DNA from: Frankiaceae bacterium
GTDB taxonomy: Bacteria > Actinomycetota > Actinomycetes > JAFAQI01
Direction of reading: 5' to 3'
DNA: 52,983 nt
NCBI GenBank assembly: GCA_019239875.1
Contig: JAFAZI010000130.1
Coordinates: 1 to 52,983, forward strand
This document shows, piece by piece, positions 16,043-24,673 of this stretch; within the stretch, counting starts at the first letter, position 1; every line of letters begins with the position of its first letter. The notes under the pieces are model-generated. The model was not told the origin of the DNA. It ran no database searches and was given only the letters and a program-made list of their open reading frames with translations. The position numbers were made by a program, and so were the translations under genes.

Positions 16043-16722
16043 GGGGGGACCTCTCTGGTCGCGAGCTGGTCGAGTTCCTGGATGTCCTTCTGTGTGTCCA
16101 TCGATTTCCAGAAGCCAGCGTGACGGTAGACGAACAGCTCGCCGCGTGATCCGAGGTTGGGCAGGATGTCACGCTCGAGGCTGCCGGTGACGGATCGGTC
16201 GAGGACATCGCGGTTGATCACGAAGAATCCGGCGTTGATCAGGTGATCGGGCAATGACGGCTTCTCGCGGAAGTCCACGACGCGGTCTGCGGGGTCGACG
16301 TCGAGGGTGCCGTACTGCGAGGGCAACGGTACGACGGTGACGGTCGCCCCGCGACCGTGACTTTCGTGTCGTGACCGCAGTGCGGTGATGTCGACATCGC
16401 CGAGGCCGTCGCCGTACGTGAGGAAGAACGTCTCGCCCAGCCGGTCGAGGCAGCAGAGCACACGATCACCCGTGTCGGCTTCCTCGCCGGTGTCGACGAT
16501 GTCCACGTCCCAGCTGGAGGGGAACGCGTCGCGGTAGTCGCGGATCGCGTCGATGCGATAGCCACCGGCCAGGACGAAGTCGTGGACGCCGTGGCGTGCG
16601 TAGATGTCCATCACGTGGTGCAGGGCGGGCCGGCCCCCGACCTGCAGCATCGGTTTCGGCACGTCCGCCGTTGCGGGCCAGGCCCGCACACCGCGACCGC
16701 CGCAAAGGATCACCGCCTGCAC
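16021..16722 (-). CDS. Sugar-1-phosphate nucleotidyltransferase, RfbF-like (glucose-1-phosphate cytidylyltransferase family)
   Basis: A 233-residue protein from the GTG at 16722. The nucleotide-binding loop is AVILCGGRGVRAWP, with V where the family has T in GGxGTR, followed by VPKPMLQVGGRPALHHVMDIY. The stretches FLTYGDGLGDVDI, YGTLDVD, DFREKP, INAGFFV and GFWKSMDTQKD match RfbF-type cytidylyltransferases rather than RfbA. It is somewhat shorter than the usual ~257 residues. It overlaps the dehydratase-like SDR by 22 bases. The expected product is a CDP-hexose (or another NDP-sugar) feeding the adjacent SDR and glycosyltransferases. The base specificity is inferred from family resemblance only. 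Confidence 0.87.
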   Translation of the reverse strand: MQAVILCGGRGVRAWPATADVPKPMLQVGGRPALHHVMDIYARHGVHDFVLAGGYRIDAIRDYRDAFPSSWDVDIVDTGEEADTGDRVLCCLDRLGETFFLTYGDGLGDVDITALRSRHESHGRGATVTVVPLPSQYGTLDVDPADRVVDFREKPSLPDHLINAGFFVINRDVLDRSVTGSLERDILPNLGSRGELFVYRHAGFWKSMDTQKDIQELDQLATREVPPWLPNRN

Positions 16723-16728
16723 GCCGCG

Positions 16729-16734
16729 AGGATA
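16729..16734 (-). promoter_or_regulatory. Putative -10 box, leaderless, for the RfbF-like operon
   Basis: TATCCT on the minus strand, six bases before GTG 16722. It matches TANNNT exactly. A transcript would begin at or next to the start codon. It faces the plus-strand box at 16745-16750 in a 34-base divergent gap. Confidence 0.45.
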
Positions 16735-16744
16735 GGCGCTCGCG

Positions 16745-16750
16745 TAGGCT
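16745..16750 (+). promoter_or_regulatory. Putative -10 box, leaderless, for the methyltransferase at 16757
   Basis: TAGGCT, six bases before GTG 16757, in the 34-base gap shared with the divergent RfbF-like operon. No ribosome site is present in the gap, which supports leaderless translation. Confidence 0.4.
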
Positions 16751-16756
16751 CCGACC

Positions 16757-17476
16757 GTGCCTGGCCGTACGACGCGGGGGATGCGCTCGTTCTGGGACGA
16801 GGCGGCACAACGCAACGCGATGTTCTACGTCGACACGAGCCTCGGCTACGACGATCCCGATCCTGAGGCGTTCCTCGCGGGTGGTCGCCGGATCGCGGAC
16901 ATCGCACTGGACGAGACGAAGGCAACCCCGCCCGGTCACGGCCTCGCGGTCGAGATCGGCAGCGGACTCGGCCGGATCTGCGCCGCGCTGTCCGAGACGT
17001 TCGAGAAGGTTGTCGGATTCGACATCTCGGCGGAGATGGTCCGGCAGGCCGAGGAGCTCGTCAACCGGCCGAACGTCGAGTTCCGGCATGGCAACGGAGT
17101 GAGCCTCACGGGAGTCGACGATGCGACCGCCGACTTCGTGCTGACCTTCACCGTGTTCCAGCACGCGCCGCGCCGCTCGATCATTCGGGCGAACATCCAT
17201 GAGGCGGCGAGAGTGCTCCGCGATGGCGGCGTCTTCGCCGTGCAGTGGAACGCGACACCGGGTCCGATTCGGTGGCGGGCGCATCGGATCAAGATGGGTC
17301 TGCTCGGTCGGCTGGGTCGGGCCGATGCGAAGGGTCGCGACGTCCCGCAGTTCCTCGGATCGCGTGTGCCGCTCGGCGCTATGGATCGAATGCTCGCCGA
17401 CGCGGGTTTCATCCGGGTCGGCCTGGCAGAGCCCGACTCGCTGTTCACGTGGGCCTGGGCGGTCCGCCGCCGTTAG
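16757..17476 (+). CDS. SAM-dependent methyltransferase
   Basis: A 239-residue, GTG-started class I methyltransferase. Motif I, AVEIGSGLGRIC, is near residues 64-75, with VVGFDISAEMV, FVLTFTVFQHAP and RVLRDGGVFAVQW following in order. FVLTFTVFQH in place of the usual D-x-x-E-H strand is a common variant in sugar and small-molecule methyltransferases. It is a single plus-strand gene between two minus-strand operons, and its final four bases overlap the convergent GT2 gene. Its likely role is glycan O-methylation; the acceptor is not identifiable. Confidence 0.87.
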   Translation: MPGRTTRGMRSFWDEAAQRNAMFYVDTSLGYDDPDPEAFLAGGRRIADIALDETKATPPGHGLAVEIGSGLGRICAALSETFEKVVGFDISAEMVRQAEELVNRPNVEFRHGNGVSLTGVDDATADFVLTFTVFQHAPRRSIIRANIHEAARVLRDGGVFAVQWNATPGPIRWRAHRIKMGLLGRLGRADAKGRDVPQFLGSRVPLGAMDRMLADAGFIRVGLAEPDSLFTWAWAVRRR

Positions 17477-18483
17477 AGCAGGAGGGTCCGCGCCTGGAGG
17501 CTCCCCTTCACCTGCGCCCCGAGTCCGGCAGCATCAGCTGTCGCCTCTTGCGCGATGCGGACCGCGAGGTTGCGTCCCCACCGGGTGCGGGCCGCCCTCG
17601 TGATCAGCACCATCCACGGGGCTGCGGCGACCAGCGGCTCCACCCGCCGCACGGCCGCTGCGCTCGCGACGGCGAGCAGTGCCACATCGAACGCCGCCGC
17701 GCGACGGCTTCGGAACCAGCGGTGGTAGCAGTAGTCGCGCAGCTCAGGCACGAGGCGCACGAGTTCTGGCATGGCTTCGTGGCGCCGCATCGCCTCGAGG
17801 TGTGATCGGTAGTCACCGCGGACCCACCGGTGTCGGACGATTGCTGTCGGTGCCCAGAAGCCGCCGGCGATCCGTGCTGCGTTGGACCCGAGGACGGTGT
17901 CTTCGCCGAAGCCCCGCCCGCCCTCGCCGAGCAGGTCCAGGACCGGGAACCCGCCGGCCTTCTGGAAGACGCGACGGGGAACGGCGAGGTTGCAGGACTC
18001 CCACAGGCCGGTCTCGGCCGTGATCGAGATCGTGCGATCCCATGGTGAGACCTGACCGTCCCGCATCGGCTTGGTCCGGCCCTGCACGACCCGCCCGGCA
18101 TGAACTGCGGGGAGCAGGCGGGCGAGCCATTCCCGGTGCGGCAGGCAGTCGTCGTCCGTGAAAGCGATCAGGTCGCCGTGGCACGCCGCGACCGCGGTGT
18201 TGCGGGGCACCGATGGTCCGCCGCTCGGCGGCAGGCGCAACGCGAGGAAGGGAAGTTCGGTCGACCGTGCGAGCGTCGTGAGGACGGTCCACGTCTCATC
18301 GGTCGAGCCATCGTCGGCGATCACGACCTCGAAGGGCGGCGCGTGCCGCTGGCGTTCGAGCGCGTCGACGAGTTCGGGGAGGTACGCCGCGCGGTTGTGC
18401 GTCGCGATCACGACCGTCACGTCCGGACACGTGGTGACCCACCGCGGGCTGCGCACCGACTCCGTCGGCTCGACGGTCCGCAT
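17473..18483 (-). CDS. Glycosyltransferase family 2
   Basis: A 336-residue protein. I place the start at ATG 18483, which shares one base with the stop of the upstream GT4 (TGATG); a start at 18498 would add five residues. The GT2 domain has VTVVIATHNRAAYL, VVIADDGSTDET, the DDD of FTDDDCLPH, and GEDTVLGS. The middle has WVRGDYRSHLEAMRRHEAM. A hydrophobic stretch near residues 265-295 suggests membrane association. It is the third gene of a GT2-GT4-GT2 operon. It resembles the GT2 at 8526-9533 in the QGRTxP and ESCNLAV/QTCNIAY blocks. Confidence 0.9.
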   Translation of the reverse strand: MRTVEPTESVRSPRWVTTCPDVTVVIATHNRAAYLPELVDALERQRHAPPFEVVIADDGSTDETWTVLTTLARSTELPFLALRLPPSGGPSVPRNTAVAACHGDLIAFTDDDCLPHREWLARLLPAVHAGRVVQGRTKPMRDGQVSPWDRTISITAETGLWESCNLAVPRRVFQKAGGFPVLDLLGEGGRGFGEDTVLGSNAARIAGGFWAPTAIVRHRWVRGDYRSHLEAMRRHEAMPELVRLVPELRDYCYHRWFRSRRAAAFDVALLAVASAAAVRRVEPLVAAAPWMVLITRAARTRWGRNLAVRIAQEATADAAGLGAQVKGSLQARTLLL

Positions 18484-19679
18484 CACGCGTGCTCGCACAC
18501 TCGGCGATGGAGGGCCTCGAGGCGATCCGCGTAGCTGTCAGCGTCGTAGCGCTGTGCGGTGGCGACGCCGTTGCTCGCGAGCCGCTGCCGGAGCACCGGG
18601 TCCGCTGCAAGCCGGGTGACGCCGCTCGCGATCGCGCGCGGATCATCAGGGGGCACCGCGAGACAGTTCACATCGTCGCTGAGGTACTCGGCCGAGCCAC
18701 CGCGCCGGGTGGCCACCACTGGAGTCGCCTGGCTCATCGCCTCCAGTGGTACGAGGCCGAACGGCTCCTCCCATCGCGATGGGAAGACGCAGACGTCGGC
18801 CGCGGCATAGATGCCCGCCAGCTCCGCCCGCGGCACCTCGCCGGTCGTGATCCGGTCGCGCACACCGAGCTCGTCGGCGAGCTGGAGCAGGCCGGTGAGC
18901 TGGCCGTCGTCCGGACCGACCAACCGCAGCGCGACATCCGGCAGGTCCGAAAGGGCGCGCACGACCGTGTCGAACCCCTTGCGCGGCTCCACTCGACCCA
19001 CGCACACAAGGGTGCCCTGCCACGGGCGAGCGGCAGCGGTCCGGATCGGGAAGTCGGTCGGGTCGATGCCGGGCGGCACGATCTCGCTTGCGCCGAATCC
19101 GACCACGGCGCCGCGGGTGGCGGCTTGGCGGAGGAACTCGCTCACGAAGGCGACGGGGGCATCGCGCGGGAGGCTTGGGATCGCGGTGGGTGCGCCCGTG
19201 ACGGCCGCAGCAACCGCGGCCAGTCGCCGAGGGCGGCGCGACCACGCGTCGACCCACGGGTCCAGCCTCGGTGCGTACGTGAGCCAGTCGTCGCCGGCTA
19301 CCGCGGTGAGGCGGACGCCATGCTCGACGCAGTGCGTGATGAGAGACAGCGACATCGCGCCCATCGCCCACAGCGAGACGACATCGGGACGCAGCGCGTC
19401 CAAGCGCTCGGCGAGCCGGCGCGCGTTGCGCCGCTCGATCCCAAGGCGCTCACGCGGCGACGGCCGCAGGAGCTCATGGTCCGCCCAGTACCACTCGAGC
19501 ACGCGATGAATGCCGGTCTCGCCGGTGTCGTCGGCGATCCCCGGGCGACGCGTCGCGGTCGTCAACACCTCGACCTCGTGGCCGCGGGTCCGCCAACGGT
19601 TGACGGTGTCCTTGCAGGTGAGCTCGTACCCGCCGAAGGAGTGCGGTGGGTAGAGATTCGTCAGCACAAGGCATTTCAT
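18483..19679 (-). CDS. Glycosyltransferase family 4
   Basis: A 398-residue GT-B enzyme from ATG 19679, which overlaps the upstream GT2 stop in an ATGA. The N-terminus has CLVLTNLYPPHSFGGYEL, the GT4 acceptor-side loop. The C-terminal half has LVCVGRVEPRKGFD, LRLVGPDDGQL, and the EX7E motif in EEPFGLVPLEAM. It should transfer a sugar with retention at the cytoplasmic membrane face. It is the middle gene of a three-gene coupled operon, which implies three sequential transfers to one glycan. Confidence 0.94.
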   Translation of the reverse strand: MKCLVLTNLYPPHSFGGYELTCKDTVNRWRTRGHEVEVLTTATRRPGIADDTGETGIHRVLEWYWADHELLRPSPRERLGIERRNARRLAERLDALRPDVVSLWAMGAMSLSLITHCVEHGVRLTAVAGDDWLTYAPRLDPWVDAWSRRPRRLAAVAAAVTGAPTAIPSLPRDAPVAFVSEFLRQAATRGAVVGFGASEIVPPGIDPTDFPIRTAAARPWQGTLVCVGRVEPRKGFDTVVRALSDLPDVALRLVGPDDGQLTGLLQLADELGVRDRITTGEVPRAELAGIYAAADVCVFPSRWEEPFGLVPLEAMSQATPVVATRRGGSAEYLSDDVNCLAVPPDDPRAIASGVTRLAADPVLRQRLASNGVATAQRYDADSYADRLEALHRRVCEHA

Positions 19680-20584
19680 GCCGGGCTACCTGCGGGGTCA
19701 TCAGCCGGCCGCTGCAGCCACTGCCGGGCCTGGCGTCGCCAGTTCGCCGCGAGTGCCGGGTCGCCCTGGCGGCGGGCCCGGCGGGAGGAGAGCAGCGCCC
19801 CGGCGGCGTTGGCGGCCTGCCACGCCAGGCTCAACGGCCGCGACCTGTGTCGGCGGAAGACGCGCACCGAGTTGTTGATCCACGCGTCGGCTCTCGCTTC
19901 CCCGAACCGCTGCTCGCCGGAGGCGTTGCCGACGTGACGGACGACCGCGCGGGGCGTGAACCAGACCTGCCATCCGGCCTCGCGGGCCCGCCAGCACCAG
20001 TCGAGGTCCTCGGCATACATGAACAACGAGTCGTCGAGGAGACCGATCGCGTCGATCGCTTCGCGCCGGAGCAGCCAGGCGGCGCCGACCGCCCAGCCGA
20101 CCGGACGCTCCTCGTCGTGATCCCACACGTACCGGCCGGCCCGCAGCGCCGACGACGCGGCCGTCCGCACCGACGGCAGCGGCCAGGTGGACTGCTCGAG
20201 CTCGCCGGTCGGCCGCTCCAGGCGGGGCGTCACTACGGCGGCCCGCGGGAGCCGCTCCGCGACATCGACCAGCGTGTCGATGGCGCCCGGTTCCGGCCAG
20301 GCATCGGAGTTCAGCAACAGGACCCACGGCGCCGTGGATCGCTGGAGCGCGGCGTTCACCCCACCTGCGAAGCCGAGGTTCGTCGTACCTCGCTCCAGTT
20401 CCACTCCTGGGAACGCGGCCGCGATGGCATCAGGAGTGCCGTCGTTCGATCCGTTGTCATGGATCAGCAGCCGAATGCCGCGGTCGGCTCCGGCACGCAT
20501 GAGGTTGGTGAGACTCATGAGCGTGACTTCGCGCGTGTTCCACGTCACAACCACGACGTCGACGAGCGCGCCGGCGGAAGTCAC
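19676..20584 (-). CDS. Glycosyltransferase family 2, rhamnosyltransferase-like
   Basis: A 302-residue protein from GTG 20584; the longer frame to 21178 is antisense to cysD. It has VDVVVVTWNTREVTL, IHDNGSNDGT, NLGFAGGVNAAL, LLLNSDAWP at the DxD position, and DLDWCWRAREAGW. NLGFAGGxN plus NSDAW and the WCWR block are features of WbbL-type rhamnosyl- and related transferases, so rhamnose is a reasonable donor given the rfb genes elsewhere in the window. It is first in the GT2-GT4-GT2 operon and lies 51 bases from the divergent cysD. Confidence 0.9.
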   Translation of the reverse strand: MTSAGALVDVVVVTWNTREVTLMSLTNLMRAGADRGIRLLIHDNGSNDGTPDAIAAAFPGVELERGTTNLGFAGGVNAALQRSTAPWVLLLNSDAWPEPGAIDTLVDVAERLPRAAVVTPRLERPTGELEQSTWPLPSVRTAASSALRAGRYVWDHDEERPVGWAVGAAWLLRREAIDAIGLLDDSLFMYAEDLDWCWRAREAGWQVWFTPRAVVRHVGNASGEQRFGEARADAWINNSVRVFRRHRSRPLSLAWQAANAAGALLSSRRARRQGDPALAANWRRQARQWLQRPADDPAGSPA

Positions 20585-20620
20585 CTGGGCAGCGTACGGC
20601 GAGCAGTACGAGCGTCCTAC

Positions 20621-20626
20621 TAGACT
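20621..20626 (+). promoter_or_regulatory. Putative -10 box for cysDNQ
   Basis: TAGACT, nine bases before the cysD ATG at 20636. The distance places the transcription start at or very near the A of the ATG, so cysD is probably translated from a leaderless message. No Shine-Dalgarno sequence is present. The -35 region is not recognisable. Confidence 0.5.
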
Positions 20627-20635
20627 TACCGCTCT

Positions 20636-21547
20636 ATGACTGCGCCGACTACGTACGAGCTCAGCTCGCTGCAGGCGCTCGAAGCCGAGTCGATCCACAT
20701 CTTCCGTGAGGTCGCTGCCGAGTTCGAGCGCCCCGTTCTGCTGTTCAGTGGTGGCAAGGACTCCGTCGTCATGCTGCATGTGGCGCGCAAGGCGTTCTGG
20801 CCGGCCCCGATCCCGTTCCCGGTGATGCACGTCGACACGGGCCACAACTTCCCAGAGGTGCTCGCGTTCCGCGACAGCACGGTCCAGGAGATGGGGCTGC
20901 GGTTGGTCGTCGCGAGCGTCGAGGAGTCGATCGCGAAGGGTCGGGTCAGGGAGCGCCCCGACGGCGTCCGCAACCCGCTGCAGACCGTCACGCTGCTCGA
21001 CGCCATCCAGCAGGGCCAGTTCGACGCCGTCTTCGGTGGCGCCCGCCGCGACGAGGAGAAGGCGCGCGCCAAGGAGCGAGTGTTCAGCTTCCGCGACGAG
21101 TTCGGCCAGTGGGACCCGAAGGCGCAACGGCCGGAGCTGTGGAGCCTCTACAACGGCCGGCACCACAAGGGTGAGCACATCCGAATCTTTCCGCTGTCCA
21201 ACTGGACCGAGCTCGACATCTGGAGCTACCTCAAGCAGGAGGACGCGCCACTACCGAGCATCTACTTCGCCCACGAGCGCGAGGTCTTCCAGCGCGACGG
21301 CATGTGGCTGCCGGTGAGCGAGTTCACCTCGCCGAAGGAGTCCGAAGAGGTTGTCACGCTGACCGTCCGCTACCGGACCGTCGGTGACATCCCGATCACC
21401 GGCGCGGTGGAGTCCTCGGCAGCGTCGTACGACGAGATCATCGCCGAGGTCGCGGCAACCCGGGTCACCGAGCGAGGCGCAACCCGTGCCGACGACCGGC
21501 TCTCCGAGGCTGCCATGGAAGACCGCAAGAAGGAAGGCTATTTCTGA
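20636..21547 (+). CDS. cysD: Sulfate adenylyltransferase small subunit CysD
   Basis: A 303-residue protein, the normal length for CysD. The PP-loop LLFSGGKDSVV is at residues 35-45; HVDTGHNFPEV, GARRDEEKARAKERVFSFRD and FPLSNWTELDIWSY are family blocks in the correct order. It adenylates sulfate with ATP to give adenosine 5'-phosphosulfate (APS) and diphosphate, together with the GTPase CysN, in the cytoplasm. Its stop shares a base with the cysN ATG (TGATG). No cysH, sulfite reductase or sulfate transporter gene is in the window, so the APS made here may serve sulfation rather than cysteine synthesis. Confidence 0.98.
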   Translation: MTAPTTYELSSLQALEAESIHIFREVAAEFERPVLLFSGGKDSVVMLHVARKAFWPAPIPFPVMHVDTGHNFPEVLAFRDSTVQEMGLRLVVASVEESIAKGRVRERPDGVRNPLQTVTLLDAIQQGQFDAVFGGARRDEEKARAKERVFSFRDEFGQWDPKAQRPELWSLYNGRHHKGEHIRIFPLSNWTELDIWSYLKQEDAPLPSIYFAHEREVFQRDGMWLPVSEFTSPKESEEVVTLTVRYRTVGDIPITGAVESSAASYDEIIAEVAATRVTERGATRADDRLSEAAMEDRKKEGYF

Positions 21548-22791
21548 TGGCCGAGTTGTTGCGGTTCGCCACCGCGGGCAGCGTCGACGACGGAAAGTCG
21601 ACGCTGATCGGCCGGCTGCTCTATGACACCAAGTCGATCTTCGAAGACCAGCTCGAGGCCGTGGAGCGCACCTCGCGCGACCGCGGTGACGAGCACGTGA
21701 ATCTCGCGCTGCTGACGGACGGGCTGCGCGCAGAGCGTGAGCAAGGCATCACGATCGACGTCGCCTACCGCTACTTCGCAACCCCCAAGCGGACGTTCAT
21801 CATCGCGGACACGCCGGGCCACATCCAGTACACGCGCAACATGGTCACCGGTGCGTCGACGGCGAGCTTGGCGCTGGTGCTGATCGACGCGAGGAACGGG
21901 ATCGTCGAGCAGTCGCGGCGCCACGCGTTCATCACGTCGCTGCTTCGTGTGCCGCACCTTGTCGTCTGCGTGAACAAGATGGACCTCGTCGACTACGACG
22001 AGGCCGTGTTCAACCGGATCAAGGACGAGTTCCGGAACTTCGCGACCAAGCTCGACATCGGCGACCTCTCATTTATCCCGATCAGCGCTCTCAAGGGCGA
22101 CAACGTCGTCCACCGCTCGGAGAACATGCCCTGGTACGACGGCACCTCGTTGCTGCACCACCTCGAGGACGTCCACATCGCCAGCGATCGCAACCTGATC
22201 GACGTGCGGTTCCCGGTCCAGTACGTGATCCGCCCGCAGTCGACCGAGCACCACGACTACCGCGGCTATGCGGGCACCGTGGCCGGCGGCGTCATGAAGC
22301 CGGGCGACGAGGTGCTGGTCCTCGAGTCGGGCCTGACGACGACGATCGAGTCGATCGACACCGCCGACGGGCCGGTCGAGGAGGCGTACTCCCCGATGTC
22401 GGTGACCGTCCGGCTCAAGGACGACATCGACATCAGCCGCGGTGACATGATCTGCCGGCCGCAGAACCGACCGCAGGCCACGCAGGATGTCGACGCGATG
22501 GTGTGCTGGCTGACGAGTGACCCGCTGCACGTGCGCGGCATGTACGGGTTGAAGCACACGACGCGCAACGTCCGCGCCCAGGTCAAGGACATCGAATACC
22601 GGATCGACGTCAACTCCCTGCACCGCGACGAGACGGCAGAAACCTTGAGCCTCAACGAGATCGGGCGGATCAAGCTCCGCACGACCAAGCCGTTGTTCGT
22701 CGACGAGTACCGCCGCAACCGCACGACCGGCTCGTTCCTGCTGATCGACGAGGCGACCGGTGCCACCGTCGGCGCCGGCATGATCCTTTAG
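21547..22791 (+). CDS. cysN: Sulfate adenylyltransferase large subunit CysN (GTPase)
   Basis: A 414-residue translation-factor-like GTPase. The G1 loop GSVDDGKS is at residues 11-18, G3 DTPGH at 88-92 and G4 NKMD at 143-146, followed by the beta-barrel domains. GTP hydrolysis drives APS synthesis by CysD. In many actinobacteria CysN is fused to the APS kinase CysC; here the protein stops after the barrel domains, and a separate cysC is found at 24670-25656. It is coupled to cysD (TGATG). A hairpin-like sequence follows its stop. Confidence 0.98.
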   Translation: MAELLRFATAGSVDDGKSTLIGRLLYDTKSIFEDQLEAVERTSRDRGDEHVNLALLTDGLRAEREQGITIDVAYRYFATPKRTFIIADTPGHIQYTRNMVTGASTASLALVLIDARNGIVEQSRRHAFITSLLRVPHLVVCVNKMDLVDYDEAVFNRIKDEFRNFATKLDIGDLSFIPISALKGDNVVHRSENMPWYDGTSLLHHLEDVHIASDRNLIDVRFPVQYVIRPQSTEHHDYRGYAGTVAGGVMKPGDEVLVLESGLTTTIESIDTADGPVEEAYSPMSVTVRLKDDIDISRGDMICRPQNRPQATQDVDAMVCWLTSDPLHVRGMYGLKHTTRNVRAQVKDIEYRIDVNSLHRDETAETLSLNEIGRIKLRTTKPLFVDEYRRNRTTGSFLLIDEATGATVGAGMIL

Positions 22792-22830
22792 CCCCACGAA
22801 AACGCTCGCTTCGCTCACGTTTCCGCGGGG
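22792..22830 (+). terminator. Imperfect hairpin between cysN and cysQ
   Basis: Bases 22792-22804 pair with 22818-22830 at 11 of 13 positions around a 13-base loop that contains a smaller CGC-TTC-GC type palindrome. There is no U-tract, so it may be a weak terminator, an mRNA-stability structure or a dispersed repeat. It fills most of the 60-base gap. Confidence 0.4.
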
Positions 22831-22857
22831 GCCCCGAAGATTGGACCTACTTTGAGC

Positions 22858-23607
22858 ATGGAAGACGCTGTCCTTGCGCGTGACCTTGCGGCGAGCGCGG
22901 GTGAGCTGCTCCTCCGCCTCCGGGTCGATCTCGGATTTGCTGACCCGTGGAAGCTCCGCGACGCCGGTGACAAGAAGTCGAACGAGCTGTTGCTGAAAGC
23001 GCTCTCCGAGGCCCGCCCGGACGACATCGTCCTGTCGGAGGAAGCGGCCGACGACCCGCGCCGCCACGACGCCGAGCGGCTCTGGATCATCGATCCGCTC
23101 GACGGTACGACGGAGTACGGCGAAGAGGGCCGCACCGATTGGGCGGTCCACGTCGCGCTCTGGGAACGCGGCAAGGGGCTCACCGAGGGTGCGGTCGCGC
23201 TACCTGCCCGTGGCATGACGCTGTCCACGGCGGACCCGCTCCCCGAGCCTCCCACCGCAACCGGTCCGACCCGCCTAGCCGTCAGCCGCACCCGACGGCC
23301 GGCCTGGGTGGTGGCCGTCGCCGAGACGATCGACGGCGTCCTCGAGCCGATCGGCAGCGCCGGCATGAAGACGATGTCGCTGTTGCTGGGCGAAGCGGAC
23401 GCCTACATGCACAGCGGGCCGATGAAGGAGTGGGACGCGGCCGCGCCGGTCGTCGTCGCGATGAAGGCTGGCCTGTCGGCGACGGACCTCTCCGGTGGGG
23501 AGCTCGAGTTCAACAAGCCGAACCGCCTGACCGATCAGCTGATCGTCTGCCATCCGTCGATGACCGACACGCTGGTCAACGCCTACGCGAAGGTCGATCA
23601 CCCGTAG
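22858..23607 (+). CDS. cysQ: 3'(2'),5'-bisphosphate nucleotidase CysQ (inositol monophosphatase family)
   Basis: A 249-residue protein from ATG 22858 (a TTG two codons earlier is possible). The metal-binding residues of the family are all present: SEE at 60-62, DPLDGTTEY at 79-87 and EWDAAAP at 191-197. CysQ hydrolyses 3'-phosphoadenosine 5'-phosphate (PAP) to AMP, and can also hydrolyse PAPS. PAP is the by-product of sulfotransferases, so this gene beside cysDN and a cluster sulfotransferase supports a sulfation role. Related IMPases act on inositol phosphates, which cannot be excluded. Its last 32 bases overlap the convergent acyltransferase gene. Confidence 0.9.
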   Translation: MEDAVLARDLAASAGELLLRLRVDLGFADPWKLRDAGDKKSNELLLKALSEARPDDIVLSEEAADDPRRHDAERLWIIDPLDGTTEYGEEGRTDWAVHVALWERGKGLTEGAVALPARGMTLSTADPLPEPPTATGPTRLAVSRTRRPAWVVAVAETIDGVLEPIGSAGMKTMSLLLGEADAYMHSGPMKEWDAAAPVVVAMKAGLSATDLSGGELEFNKPNRLTDQLIVCHPSMTDTLVNAYAKVDHP

Positions 23608-24673
23608 ACACACCTGTCGGGACGGCGGACCGCCGCGAGCGGACCCGGAGCGGGTTCTCGATGAAGGTGTACGACGCCCACGCCAGGACGAACGACAGCA
23701 CGGTGGCGAGTGCGAGTTGGATCGCCGTTGGCCAACTATTCAGATTGTGCGAGACCTCGCTCACGGTGAAGACGCTCCACAAGTAGAAGGAGTACGACAC
23801 CGTGCCGATCCACACGACCGGCGGCCAACGAAGCACGCGATCGAACCACCACGGTTGCTCGCGCGGCTGGACGATCACGGCGGTGGCGAGCGCGGCTAGC
23901 AACATGCCGACGGCGTAGACCCACTCGGCACTGATCGATGCGTAGGCCGTGCCGAAGACGAGGAACGCCAGGCCGCCAGTTCGCAACCAGCTCGGGGCCT
24001 GCGGTCGACCGCCGAGCAGACCGATCGCCGATCCCGCGAGGAGGTCCTCGAAACGCAGCCACGACAGGTGATAGCTCAGGACGTAGTTCGGGTCCCGGTG
24101 ATAGGTGACCGCCCTCACGAGCGCCGCGGCCAGCGCGCCGGCCGCCGCGACGTACCCGATGGTTCGGATGGACCGTCCAGAGCGCAGTAGCAGGACGAGC
24201 ACCAACGGCCAGGTGAAGTAGAAGATCCACTCGACCACGAGCGTCCACATCTGGCCGACGCCTGGCGGATTGTGAACCGACGTCGCGAACTGCCCGGAGG
24301 CGACATAGGTGATCACCGACGCGACGCCGCGAAGGATCTGTCCGCCGGTCCCGTGGACGACCTGGTACCAGAGCACCGACACCACGACGAACGCAACGAG
24401 TGCCGGAAGGAGTCGTCTGGCGCGCCGCTGGTAGAACGAGCCGAGGTTGACCGCACCGTACCGCTCGAAGTCGTTGAGGAGGATCTCCGTGATCAACATC
24501 CCGGAGAGCACGAAGAAGATGTCGACGGACAGGAAGCCGCCCTTCGCGACGTGCCAGATCGGCCACCAGATGAACGCCATGTGGAAGCCGAAGATGCACA
24601 ACACTGCGAGACCACGGACACCGTCGAGCTCGGGCCGATACCCGAGTCGGCGGGACGTCGCGGGTGCGGTCAT
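23576..24673 (-). CDS. Acyltransferase family 3 membrane protein (OafA/YrhL type)
   Basis: A 365-residue integral membrane protein from ATG 24673. It begins with RPELDGVRGLAVLCIFGFH, the family hallmark that includes the catalytic-type His, then FFVLSGMLIT and YQRRARRLLPAL, and contains about ten hydrophobic segments, ending in FIENPLRVR and a basic tail. These proteins O-acetylate or succinylate sugars of envelope polysaccharides using a cytoplasmic acyl donor. Its start overlaps the cysC stop in an ATGA, so it is cotranscribed with APS kinase, which links acylation and sulfation in one operon. Confidence 0.93.
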   Translation of the reverse strand: MTAPATSRRLGYRPELDGVRGLAVLCIFGFHMAFIWWPIWHVAKGGFLSVDIFFVLSGMLITEILLNDFERYGAVNLGSFYQRRARRLLPALVAFVVVSVLWYQVVHGTGGQILRGVASVITYVASGQFATSVHNPPGVGQMWTLVVEWIFYFTWPLVLVLLLRSGRSIRTIGYVAAAGALAAALVRAVTYHRDPNYVLSYHLSWLRFEDLLAGSAIGLLGGRPQAPSWLRTGGLAFLVFGTAYASISAEWVYAVGMLLAALATAVIVQPREQPWWFDRVLRWPPVVWIGTVSYSFYLWSVFTVSEVSHNLNSWPTAIQLALATVLSFVLAWASYTFIENPLRVRSRRSAVPTGVSTGDRPSRRR

